This document shows positions 22,136-30,232 of a stretch of DNA of 64,000 nt, one piece after another (the first letter of the stretch is position 1; each line of letters opens with the position of its first letter). The translations under genes were made by a program, and so were the position numbers. This stretch comes from Chryseobacterium jejuense. GTDB taxonomy: Bacteria > Bacteroidota > Bacteroidia > Flavobacteriales > Weeksellaceae. The notes under the pieces are model-generated. The model made no database searches. It was not told the origin of the DNA and saw nothing but the letters and a program-made list of their open reading frames with translations. The stretch covers positions 647,978 to 711,977 of the forward strand of contig NZ_FNEG01000003.1 in assembly GCF_900100075.1 (NCBI RefSeq), read 5' to 3'.

Positions 22136-23635
22136 TTAATTAAATAATACTGCTTCCTCTCCTTTTCCTACCGGATATTCTTCTGTAAAACACCCGAAAC
22201 AGTGATTAGAAGATCCTAAAATTTCTTTTAAGTTGTCTATGCTTAAAAACTCTAAAGAATCTACTCCTAAATAGTTTTTAAGTTCTTCTGTCGTCATATT
22301 GGCTGAGATTAGATCATCTTTGGATGGAGTATCAATTCCCAGGTAACATGGAGCAATAATTGGTGGAGAAACACTTCTGAAGTGAATTTCTTTTACTCCA
22401 GCATCTTTAAGAATCTTAACCAATCTCTTGGATGTTGTTCCACGAACGATAGAGTCATCAATAATCACTACCCTTTTATCTTTCATTTCTGAAATAATCG
22501 GGTTAAGCTTAAGGTTTACTACCCTTTCTCTCATTTCCTGTGTAGGAACAATGAAACTTCTTCCGATGTATCTGTTTTTAATTAAAACAGGACGGAAAGG
22601 GATTCCTGAGGCTTTAGAGAACCCAATGGCAGCAGGAACTCCGGAATCCGGAACACCAATAACCAAATCAGCTTCTACAGGAGCCTGATCCCAGATCTTT
22701 TCTCCTGATTTTTCTCTGATCTCATATACATTGATGTTTTCTAAGGTAGAGTCAGGTCTTGCAAAATAGATGTATTCGAAAGAGCAGATTCTCTGTTTTC
22801 CTTTCGCTTCATCCATCATATAAGAATTAAGCTTTCCAGGCTCATTTTCGTTGGTGTAAATGATTTCTCCTGGAAGAATATCACGTACATATTGAGCTCC
22901 TACAGCATCTAATGCCACAGATTCGGAAGCCACCACATAAGAATTCTCATTAATAGCTCCTAAAACCAATGGACGAATCCCATTGAAGTCTCTGAATGCA
23001 AAGAATTTATTTCTTGTCATTCCCACTACGGAATACGCTCCTTCAATTTTCTCCATAGTAGCTTTAATCGCTCCACGAAGACCAAGATCAAGGTTTTTCT
23101 GAATTAATCTAAGGATCACCTCAGAATCGGATGTTGCTCTGAAAACTACGCCTTCAGCTTCTAATTCTGTTTTTAATTCTTTCGCATTGGTAAGGTTACC
23201 ATTGTGTGCTATAGAAAGTATAATCTGGTCATATTCGTTTTTCGCGAAAAATGGCTGGAAATTATATTTCTTTTTATCTCCTGCAGTGGTATAACGGGTA
23301 TGTCCAATTGCAGAATTCCCCATAAAAGTTTCAGGATGCTGAATGTCTTTATAAACATCTAAAACCAGTCCTTCATCTTTCATATTGGTAATTTTTCCAT
23401 CTTTTAAAACGGAAATACCACAAGCTTCCTGGCCTCTGTGCTGTAATGCAAAAAGCCCGAACTGTGAAAGAGAAAACGTATCAAGATCCTCATCCGAATA
23501 CAGTCCGAAGATTCCACACTCCTCATTGGGAGCATCTAGTCTTTCTTCTTCCTGAGTTCTGAAAAGATTCCTTCCGTAAACCTGGTTTTCAAACTGTTTT
23601 AAATATTCACTTTTATGAATGTCTAAACTTTTCAT
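22136..23635 (-). CDS. purF: Amidophosphoribosyltransferase
   Basis: 499 aa. First committed step of purine synthesis: PRPP plus glutamine to phosphoribosylamine. The nucleophile Cys40 (EECGIFGLY) follows a 39-residue N-terminal stretch that would be removed as a propeptide, longer than in Bacillus. The PRPP loop VVIIDDSIVRGTTSKRLV is present. Cysteines at RICSFEY, APCYLGID and NHCFGCF match the four [4Fe-4S] ligands of the Bacillus-type enzyme. It lies downstream of purC on the same strand with 142 bp between, filled by a palindromic element. Confidence 0.95.
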   Translation of the reverse strand: MKSLDIHKSEYLKQFENQVYGRNLFRTQEEERLDAPNEECGIFGLYSDEDLDTFSLSQFGLFALQHRGQEACGISVLKDGKITNMKDEGLVLDVYKDIQHPETFMGNSAIGHTRYTTAGDKKKYNFQPFFAKNEYDQIILSIAHNGNLTNAKELKTELEAEGVVFRATSDSEVILRLIQKNLDLGLRGAIKATMEKIEGAYSVVGMTRNKFFAFRDFNGIRPLVLGAINENSYVVASESVALDAVGAQYVRDILPGEIIYTNENEPGKLNSYMMDEAKGKQRICSFEYIYFARPDSTLENINVYEIREKSGEKIWDQAPVEADLVIGVPDSGVPAAIGFSKASGIPFRPVLIKNRYIGRSFIVPTQEMRERVVNLKLNPIISEMKDKRVVIIDDSIVRGTTSKRLVKILKDAGVKEIHFRSVSPPIIAPCYLGIDTPSKDDLISANMTTEELKNYLGVDSLEFLSIDNLKEILGSSNHCFGCFTEEYPVGKGEEAVLFN

Positions 23636-23654
23636 TTCTATTTTTTCTAATTGT

Positions 23655-23778
23655 AGATCTTAGAAGTCAGATTTCAGATCTCAGACTAAAAGCTAACTTC
23701 AAATTTTAATTTTGTTTTAACTAACAAAGTATTTTCAGCACCAATCATCTGATATCTGAAATCTGGTGTCTAAAATCT
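23655..23778. repeat. Palindromic intergenic element between purC and purF
   Basis: Left arm around 23655-23685 (AAGTCAGATTTCAGATCTCAG) — shown as AGTCAGATTTCAGATCTCAG — and right arm 23747-23777 (ATCTGATATCTGAAATCTGG) are imperfectly complementary, with an AT-rich centre of about 60 bp. Similar architecture to the element at 6255 but with different arm sequence. Confidence 0.5.
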
Positions 23779-24500
23779 TATTTCTTTAAAAGATTTTTAA
23801 GACGGTTGTAGATTTCAACATATGCCTCAGTTACTTCTCCTAAGTCTCTTCTGAATCTGTCTTTGTCAAGCTTCTTCATTGTATCTTTATCCCAAAGTCT
23901 GCAAGTGTCAGGAGAAATTTCGTCCGCAAGGATGATTTCACCGTCTGAAGTTTTTCCTAATTCGATTTTGAAATCTACAAGGATGATGTTGATTTTATCA
24001 AACAGGTCAATAAGGATTTCGTTGATGTCTGAAGTTAATTCATACATTTCGTCAAGCTCTTCATAAGTAGCAGCTCCTAAAAATACTGCGTGGTGATCAT
24101 TGATAAGCGGATCTCCCAATTCGTCTTTTTTATAGCAGATATCGAAGATGGTTACTGGAGATTTAATTCCTTCTTCCACTCCTAATCTTTGTGCCATACT
24201 TCCTGCAGAGTAATTTCTTACCACCATTTCCAAAGGAATGATTGATACTTTTCTTACCAATTGCTCTCTTTCGTCCAATTGTTTGATGAAATGAGTTTTG
24301 ATCCCTTTTTCATTTAAATATTCAAAAATAAGGGTAGTAATTGCGTTATTCATTTCTCCCTTCAGATCAACCTGACCTTTCTTTTGAGCATTAAATGCTG
24401 TAGCATCGTCTTTAAAACGTACTACTACTTCATCAGGATTATCGGTAGCAAATACCTGTTTCGCTTTACCCTCGTACAACATTTCTTTCTTTTGACTCAT
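23778..24500 (-). CDS. purC: Phosphoribosylaminoimidazole-succinocarboxamide synthase
   Basis: 240 aa, the usual bacterial length. It joins CAIR and aspartate with ATP in purine synthesis. Motifs are YEGKAKQVF at the N-terminus, [29 protein letters not shown], and DFKIELGK with [14 protein letters not shown]. It lies 36 bp downstream of the DUF3307 gene and upstream of purF, all on the minus strand, so read-through from the satD operon is possible. Confidence 0.96.
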   Translation of the reverse strand: MSQKKEMLYEGKAKQVFATDNPDEVVVRFKDDATAFNAQKKGQVDLKGEMNNAITTLIFEYLNEKGIKTHFIKQLDEREQLVRKVSIIPLEMVVRNYSAGSMAQRLGVEEGIKSPVTIFDICYKKDELGDPLINDHHAVFLGAATYEELDEMYELTSDINEILIDLFDKINIILVDFKIELGKTSDGEIILADEISPDTCRLWDKDTMKKLDKDRFRRDLGEVTEAYVEIYNRLKNLLKK

Positions 24501-24536
24501 AATTTTACTTTCTAAATTGTAGTTAGATTTATTGAT

Positions 24537-25232
24537 TTATTTTATTATTATTCCTGTTAAGACAGCCAGTCCAAAACTTAACAATGTACCAATTAATACA
24601 TATTCTGTAAGTTTTCTCTGTTTTGCCTGTGCAAGGTCGCTGAACCTGAAAACAGATTTGGCAGCCACCATGAAACCTACGCCTTCCCAGTGATTCACCA
24701 TAATAAAGGTAAACACCAGCAGACGTTCTAAAATTCCGATATATTTTCCGGCACTTGATAAAGATTCGGTTTGAATAGAGTTAGGACCATCCGGAGAAGG
24801 TGTCCAGGATGACAAAAGGAGTTTGATAAAAATAGAAGCCGGTGTTGTGAGAAACAAGGCTGCCATTATTATCTTTAAAAATTCCTGATTTTGTAAAAAG
24901 CTGAAATTAAATTCAACAAAATAAAAAGATACTCCTGCAATCACTAAAATATGCAGCAGCTGATCGATGAAAAACCATCTTTTTTTCGTTTTGATAGTCT
25001 GGAAACTAAGTTTAGCCGCATCAATGATGAAATGAGTAACACCAACTAAAACAGCAACCCACCAAAGCTGTAAATCCCAAAGAAAAATGAAGCTTAAAAT
25101 AGTGTGAATCAGAACATGAAAGTATAAATATTTACTTTTTAGTTTATAGTTCTCCTTATCAGCAACCCATGAATTTGGCTGAAGTATAAAATCTCCGAGT
25201 AGATGTGCCAATATGAGTTTGATAAAGATCAT
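24537..25232 (-). CDS. DUF3307 membrane protein
   Basis: 231 aa with about six hydrophobic helices. The family start LILAHLLGDFILQPNSWVADK and the THFIIDAAK and RWFFIDQLLHI motifs (Asp and His in membrane segments) identify DUF3307. The molecular role is unknown. It follows the SatD gene by 2 nt, a pairing I know from many Flavobacteriia, so the two act in one operon and SatD probably controls it. Confidence 0.85.
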   Translation of the reverse strand: MIFIKLILAHLLGDFILQPNSWVADKENYKLKSKYLYFHVLIHTILSFIFLWDLQLWWVAVLVGVTHFIIDAAKLSFQTIKTKKRWFFIDQLLHILVIAGVSFYFVEFNFSFLQNQEFLKIIMAALFLTTPASIFIKLLLSSWTPSPDGPNSIQTESLSSAGKYIGILERLLVFTFIMVNHWEGVGFMVAAKSVFRFSDLAQAKQRKLTEYVLIGTLLSFGLAVLTGIIIK

Positions 25233-25234
25233 GC

Positions 25235-25840
25235 TTATAGTTCGGATATTTTCTTTCTGAAATACTGATTGGTTTCCACGATGAGCTCATAGTTAGCTCG
25301 CTTCAGTCTCTGGCTGATAGAAGACTGTGAAATAGCAAATCTTTTGGCAAGATCTTCCTGTGTGATATCCTGATTCATAATCATTTCATGAATGATTTCG
25401 GATGTTGCCATAGTCCAGTTATCAAAATCTTTGGATGACCATTTCAATAAAATATTAAGATCTCTGTCAACAGAATCGTTTGATGTTTTAATGGCAACGG
25501 TGTGCCCATCACTCTTCAGGTCATTCAGAAGTCGTCCGGAATTCACATAAGCAGTACCATTAGATTCGGTGATCTTTTCAGAAGAAAAACTTTCTTCACC
25601 AATGCCGATGGCCATTCTTACATCCAGGTTTTCCTGACTTTTAATAAGGGATTTTATGGCTAGAAAATGCCAGAAAACAGAATCAATACTGCATTTGAAC
25701 TGAAATTCGTCTCCCCTGTAGATTTCCCATGTGCCGGGAGCGCTTCCCCAGGTTTCGAGAAGATTTTTAAGTTTGGTAATCCAAACTTCAGTGTCTGCAT
25801 GCTGTGAATTTATAATATCACCGGTAATGACCGCTATCAT
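25235..25840 (-). CDS. SatD-family protein with C-terminal helix-turn-helix
   Basis: 201 aa from the ATG complementary to 25838-25840 (MIAVITGDIINS); a longer frame to 25888 would cross the promoter. The N-terminal part matches the SatD family (TGDIINSQ start; YRGDEFQ; MAIGIGEESF). The C-terminus has a helix-turn-helix (ITQEDLAKRFAISQSSISQR), so it may bind DNA itself. Upstream are three dyad repeats TATAAG-N8-CTTATA spaced 29 bp, the first overlapping the -7 box TATATTTG. It is followed 2 nt later by the DUF3307 gene. I infer autoregulation. Confidence 0.78.
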   Translation of the reverse strand: MIAVITGDIINSQHADTEVWITKLKNLLETWGSAPGTWEIYRGDEFQFKCSIDSVFWHFLAIKSLIKSQENLDVRMAIGIGEESFSSEKITESNGTAYVNSGRLLNDLKSDGHTVAIKTSNDSVDRDLNILLKWSSKDFDNWTMATSEIIHEMIMNQDITQEDLAKRFAISQSSISQRLKRANYELIVETNQYFRKKISEL

Positions 25841-25844
25841 ACTG

Positions 25845-25926
25845 CAAATATAAGCATAATTACTTATAAATAAAAAATATAAGCACAAACACTTATAGAT
25901 ATTGATTATTAGCGAATCTGCTTATA
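25845..25926 (-). promoter_or_regulatory. satD promoter with three phased operator-like repeats
   Basis: TATAAG-N8-CTTATA occurs at 25849-25868 and 25878-25897, and as TATTAG-N8-CTTATA at 25907-25926. Start-to-start spacing is exactly 29 bp both times. The minus-strand -7 box TATATTTG (25845-25852) overlaps the first repeat, so occupancy would block transcription of satD-DUF3307. Confidence 0.7.
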
Positions 25927-26056
25927 TCAATTATATAGTAAACATAAGGTTTTTAAGGCTTTAGATGAAATGTGAAAATTATAAAAAGATTAAATACAAT
26001 GAAAAACTTTCATGATATGTTGAATATTAGCTCAACTTTTTTCATATTCTTTTATT

Positions 26057-26149
26057 GGGGGAGCTGTTTCCTGCTATCCGCTCATACTCCTCGCTCCTGT
26101 CTTTTCGCCACTGCCTGCTGTGGGGTAACCGCTCCTATCAGGGCTAATT
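26057..26149. repeat. GC-richer conserved-looking intergenic element
   Basis: About 93 bp from gggggagctg to gggctaatta contrast with the AT-rich surroundings. Its two ends (GAGCTGTTTCCTGC and CTATCAGGGCTAA) resemble an intergenic repeat I recall from Chryseobacterium genomes, which I cannot verify here. It does not fold as tRNA. Lies downstream of the endonuclease gene and before a CCTTGCCAG hairpin. Confidence 0.45.
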
Positions 26150-26182
26150 AACCTTGCCAGAGTTTGGAACCCTGGCAAGGTT
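26150..26182. repeat. CCTTGCCAG palindrome
   Basis: Perfect arms AACCTTGCCAG / CTGGCAAGGTT with an 11-nt loop; related in form to the CCTTGTCAAGG palindromes at 55673-55705 and 56964-56984. Confidence 0.6.
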
Positions 26183-26207
26183 AGACTACCATCTCTAAAA
26201 AAAATAA

Positions 26208-26238
26208 AACCTAACAGGTTTCAAAAACCTGTTAGGTT
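26208..26238 (-). terminator. Terminator of the T9SS endonuclease gene
   Basis: Perfect 14-bp stem AACCTAACAGGTTT / AAACCTGTTAGGTT, 3-nt loop, followed on the minus strand by a T-rich run. Confidence 0.8.
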
Positions 26239-26261
26239 GGGTATCATTAAAATATGAGTTA

Positions 26262-28181
26262 CTATTTTTTAATAAATGGTTGAGTATGATCATCCAGTCT
26301 TAAGATATAGGTTCCTGTAGGGATTCCCTGTACAGAAATATCTTTCTTGTTTCTGAACGGATCTTTTTCTGTAAGGATTACTTTTCCCGAGAAATCAATA
26401 ACCTGAGCGGTCTTTATTTTTTCAATATCCCCATTTACAAAAAGGCGGTCATATACCGGATTTGGATATATCCCTAGCTTTTTATCTTTGGATGCAATAA
26501 GTTCTGTAGTAGATAATGTTCCAAGATTCTGACAATAATTGGATGGATAAGAGTCCCATTCTCCGATCGTAAATGTACTATTAGGCTGGTTGATTGTATT
26601 CTTTCTGTATAATGAAACATTACCATTATTATTGAGTATGTATTTTGTACCAATCGCGTCTACAGTAATTGTTTTATTATAAGCAAGTTCTACATAATTC
26701 TCCCCTTTAAAAGTCATAGGATCTGACGCTGTTACAAATTTAGCCTGATCATTGGAATAACATGATAAATTAGCTTTGGGATTCAGGATTACAAAAGTTT
26801 CATTATTCCCTATTTTACCTTCCAGTTCGTAAGTATCCGCATTATAAATAGCACCTGTAGCATTATTCTTAAGCTGGGTATTAATTCTATAATTATTTAA
26901 ATTAACTTCATGTCCCGTTTTATTAACAATTTCCAAAGCGTTGTTCTTAATAGTATTTGCAATATTATTTGTTCCTGATATATACTTTGTGATCATAAGA
27001 TCGGGAGCAAATGAATCTGAAGCAATAGTTGAGGCTGTAACCGTATTACTGAAAGGAGATTCCAGGTATCCTTTATCAAAAGCCTTCACAGTAAAAGTAT
27101 AAGTGGTGGACGGGCTTAAGTGATCTATGGCTATAGCAGTTCCTTTTGTAACAGCGACAGGTGTTTCTGAGCCATTCATATAAATTCTGTACCCTAAAAT
27201 ATCTGTATCAGGAGAAGCGGTCCAATTCAGATTGACAAAATAAGCATTCTGTTGTGTTGAAACCAGTGATCCCGGAGCTAAAGGAGCAATGCTATCAGGA
27301 CTTTCAGACCAGATCATATCAATCCATTCTGGATGGTCAATAAATGGGTTTCTGTTTTTCTGGATGGCATATATTGCATTATTTCTATCTTTCTCTCTCT
27401 GTGAAACAGGGTCCATAGCACTCCATTGCTTAAGCATAGCAACATAAGGGAGATCAATAGCTCTTTCTTCCGTTCCATCAAGCGGACATTGATCTGTAGC
27501 TGGTGTTATGGTTGCAGATGTACTATAGGCTGTATTAAACGAACCTAATTTGCCTTCATATCTTACAGCGAAGTACAGTAAAGTTCTCGCAACATCCCCT
27601 TTAAACTCATCGATTGGCTCATACACCCTTCCTGTATAAGGATAATTAGGAATGGCTGCCTTAGATATCTTTGAAGTGTTGGTGAAAGTATAATAATTAG
27701 TAGTACCTGCTACACCATAAGGATAGTTATTTCTTCGCTGATTAATATATGCATCCACAGGAACAATGAAATTCAGATCTGAATACATAGGATAATCACT
27801 AATATTAGAGCTTGTGCTAAATGTACTTTGAGGCATCATATGCTCTCTATTATAGCCCATTCCTTCAGCACCAGCACCCGCTATCATTTGATTAGACTTG
27901 TATTCATATGCATCCGGCCCCAAGGGAATTTCGGAATAGATATCCAAAAGATATTCTGTATTGGAAGCATCGTGATCATAATATTTATCAAGATCCGTTT
28001 GATTATAAAGATTCGGAAGGTCATCATAATGCCAGTTTATCATTTTTTCCGAAATAATATCATGTACCTTAGATTTCAGAGCATAACCGGTTAGTCCGGC
28101 AGTTCCGTTATAATATCCAGGAGGAGCCTGCGCAGAAATATAAGAAGAAATCAAAATAATAGGAAGTAGAATTTTTTTCAT
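26262..28181 (-). CDS. Secreted endonuclease I with fibronectin III and T9SS sorting domain
   Basis: 639 aa. Signal peptide (MKKILLPIILISSYISAQ). Residues about 30-300 are an EndA/NucM-type nuclease: the active-site motif YNREHMMPQS with the general-base histidine, FKGDVARTLLYFAVRY, and RNRNPFIDHPEW. A fibronectin type III domain follows (about 300-390), then a lamin-tail-like beta domain (ALEIVNKTGHEVNLNNY), and a type A T9SS C-terminal domain starting at GIYPNPVYDRLFVNG. It degrades extracellular DNA or RNA for nutrient use or biofilm turnover, by family analogy. Confidence 0.9.
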   Translation of the reverse strand: MKKILLPIILISSYISAQAPPGYYNGTAGLTGYALKSKVHDIISEKMINWHYDDLPNLYNQTDLDKYYDHDASNTEYLLDIYSEIPLGPDAYEYKSNQMIAGAGAEGMGYNREHMMPQSTFSTSSNISDYPMYSDLNFIVPVDAYINQRRNNYPYGVAGTTNYYTFTNTSKISKAAIPNYPYTGRVYEPIDEFKGDVARTLLYFAVRYEGKLGSFNTAYSTSATITPATDQCPLDGTEERAIDLPYVAMLKQWSAMDPVSQREKDRNNAIYAIQKNRNPFIDHPEWIDMIWSESPDSIAPLAPGSLVSTQQNAYFVNLNWTASPDTDILGYRIYMNGSETPVAVTKGTAIAIDHLSPSTTYTFTVKAFDKGYLESPFSNTVTASTIASDSFAPDLMITKYISGTNNIANTIKNNALEIVNKTGHEVNLNNYRINTQLKNNATGAIYNADTYELEGKIGNNETFVILNPKANLSCYSNDQAKFVTASDPMTFKGENYVELAYNKTITVDAIGTKYILNNNGNVSLYRKNTINQPNSTFTIGEWDSYPSNYCQNLGTLSTTELIASKDKKLGIYPNPVYDRLFVNGDIEKIKTAQVIDFSGKVILTEKDPFRNKKDISVQGIPTGTYILRLDDHTQPFIKK

Positions 28182-28346
28182 GCCTTAAAAATTGGGGGAC
28201 TAAATTAGTAAAATAAAATACGTAAAAGTTTGAATATTTTATTAAGAAAACATTAATTTTAGAAATATAAAAAATTGGAAATTAAAATATTGAAAGCTCC
28301 TTTATTGTGAATGTAATAATTTTTTTTAGCATTCCGTCAATTTGGT

Positions 28347-28354
28347 TATCTTTG
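28347..28354 (+). promoter_or_regulatory. Promoter -7 box of the acyl-CoA dehydrogenase gene
   Basis: TATCTTTG, 19 nt before the ATG at 28374; matches TAnnTTTG. Confidence 0.5.
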
Positions 28355-28373
28355 GGAACTAACTATTATCAAT

Positions 28374-29513
28374 ATGAATACAGAGACAATTGACAACATC
28401 AAAATGATAGCGGAGACAGCTAGAGAATTTGCAGAAAAGAATATCCGACCGAATATTATGGAGTGGGATGAAAGCCAGACTTTTCCAAAAGACTTATTTC
28501 ACCAGCTTGGAGAAATGGGCTTTATGGGAATCGTAGTTCCTGAGCAATACGGAGGTTCCGGTTTAGGCTATCATGAATACGTTACTATCCTGGATGAAAT
28601 TTCTCAGGTAGATCCGTCTATTGGTCTTTCTGTAGCAGCGCACAACTCTCTTTGTACAAATCATATTTATGAGTTCGGAAATGAAGAGCAAAGAAATAAA
28701 TGGCTTCCTCAGCTGGCTTCCGGAAAAGTAATCGGAGCTTGGGGATTAACAGAACACAATACCGGTTCAGATTCAGGAGGTATGTCTACCACTGCAGTAA
28801 GAGATGGTGATGAGTGGATCATTAATGGTGCTAAAAACTTTATTACGCACGCTATTTCAGGAGACATTGCCGTAGTAATGACCAGAACAGGCGAAAAAGG
28901 AGCTAAAAATAACTCTACTGCTTTCGTTTTGGAAAAAGGAATGCCTGGATTTGCTTCAGGAAAAAAAGAAAATAAATTAGGAATGCGTGCTTCTGAAACC
29001 GCAGAATTAATTTTCGATAACGTACGTGTACCAGACTCTCACCGTTTAGGAGAAGTAGGTGAAGGCTTCAAACAGGCTATGAAAATTCTTGACGGAGGTA
29101 GAATTTCTATTGCTGCATTAAGTTTAGGAACAGGAAGAGGAGCTTATAAAGCGGCTTTAAAATATGCTAAAGAAAGACATCAGTTTGGAAAATCAATCTC
29201 TGAATTCCAGGCCATCAACTTTATGTTGGCAGATATGGCTACAGAAATTGATGCTGCAGAATTGTTGATTCAAAGAGCTGCAACATTGAAAAATGCTAAG
29301 CAGAAAATGACAAAAGAAGGAGCTATGGCGAAGTTGTATGCTTCTGAAGCTTGTGTAAGAATTGCTAACAATGCGGTTCAGATCTTCGGAGGGTACGGAT
29401 ATACAAAGGACTTCCCTGCTGAAAAATTCTATAGAGATTCTAAACTTTGTACTATTGGGGAAGGAACTTCTGAAATCCAGAGACTGGTGATCGGAAGAGA
29501 TATTACAAAATAA
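28374..29513 (+). CDS. Acyl-CoA dehydrogenase
   Basis: 379 aa, standard length for short- or medium-chain enzymes. FAD-binding GAWGLTEHNTGSDSGGM and AKNFITHAISGD, the KERHQFGKSISEFQAINFMLADM helix region, and FGGYGYTKDFPAEKFYRD are typical. The catalytic base glutamate is in TIGEGTSEIQR. It oxidises acyl-CoA to enoyl-CoA and passes electrons to ETF; the chain-length or branched-chain preference cannot be read off. A DinB gene follows after 17 nt and may be cotranscribed. Confidence 0.93.
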   Translation: MNTETIDNIKMIAETAREFAEKNIRPNIMEWDESQTFPKDLFHQLGEMGFMGIVVPEQYGGSGLGYHEYVTILDEISQVDPSIGLSVAAHNSLCTNHIYEFGNEEQRNKWLPQLASGKVIGAWGLTEHNTGSDSGGMSTTAVRDGDEWIINGAKNFITHAISGDIAVVMTRTGEKGAKNNSTAFVLEKGMPGFASGKKENKLGMRASETAELIFDNVRVPDSHRLGEVGEGFKQAMKILDGGRISIAALSLGTGRGAYKAALKYAKERHQFGKSISEFQAINFMLADMATEIDAAELLIQRAATLKNAKQKMTKEGAMAKLYASEACVRIANNAVQIFGGYGYTKDFPAEKFYRDSKLCTIGEGTSEIQRLVIGRDITK

Positions 29514-29530
29514 TTTTAACCCTCATACAA

Positions 29531-30028
29531 ATGATTAAACAGGCACTTTTAGGTGAATTTCTGCACGAAGCTGAAAACACCAGAAAAATTTTAAAAGCAA
29601 TCCCTGATAGCGCTTTAGACTGGAAACCGTCTGAAAAAAACTGGACAACCGGCCAGCTGGCCTCTCATATTGCAGAAGTTTACAACTGGTACGACTCTAC
29701 CTTTAATCAGGATGTCTTTGACATGGGTAGCTATCAGTATGATAAAGGTGATATTTCCAAAGCTGAAAATATTGTAGCCAAGTTTGAAGAAAACGTAGCT
29801 AAAGCACAAAAGGTCTTGGAAGACTCTGATGAAAGCACTTATTTCAATGAATGGAAGATGGAAATGAATGGAAACGCTCTTTTTCCAGCTTCACCAAGAG
29901 TTCAGGTAGTAAGAGGTTTTCTTTATAATCATTTGTATCATCACAGAGGTGAGTTGGTTGTTTATTTAAGATCAACCGGAAATAAAGTTCCCGGACTTTA
30001 CGGACCTACTGCTGACGATAAAATATAA
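29531..30028 (+). CDS. DinB-family protein
   Basis: 165 aa four-helix-bundle protein. The putative metal-binding histidines are in TTGQLASHIAEVYNW and in NHLYHHRGELVVYLR, the usual HxxxH pattern at the end of helix 3. Family members are thiol-dependent S-transferases or stress-induced proteins of unknown role. Closely downstream of the acyl-CoA dehydrogenase gene and followed by a terminator. Confidence 0.85.
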   Translation: MIKQALLGEFLHEAENTRKILKAIPDSALDWKPSEKNWTTGQLASHIAEVYNWYDSTFNQDVFDMGSYQYDKGDISKAENIVAKFEENVAKAQKVLEDSDESTYFNEWKMEMNGNALFPASPRVQVVRGFLYNHLYHHRGELVVYLRSTGNKVPGLYGPTADDKI

Positions 30029-30053
30029 CTGAAAATTATTTTAATTGATAATG

Positions 30054-30082
30054 AATGACATGCGTAATTTACGCATGTCATT
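30054..30082 (+). terminator. Terminator after the DinB gene
   Basis: Perfect 13-bp stem AATGACATGCGTA / TACGCATGTCATT with a 3-nt loop and TTTT run. Confidence 0.85.
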
Positions 30083-30232
30083 TTTTCATTTTGGGACAAT
30101 GTAAATTTGAGTATATTTAATGTATTGCATAATATATTAAATGAATACTCAAAAAATTTCTTAAAAATTTTTGTTTTTCGTAATATAATTTTTATTAATT
30201 TCGATTTACCATAATAAAAACAAATATTTAAT

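Noticed and set aside
25849..25926. CRISPR-like regular spacing
   Set aside because: Only three 20-bp dyads with no spacers of independent sequence and no cas genes; better explained as operators.
26057..26149. Possible tRNA or tmRNA in the GC-rich block
   Set aside because: No cloverleaf, no TTCGAnTC loop and no CCA end.
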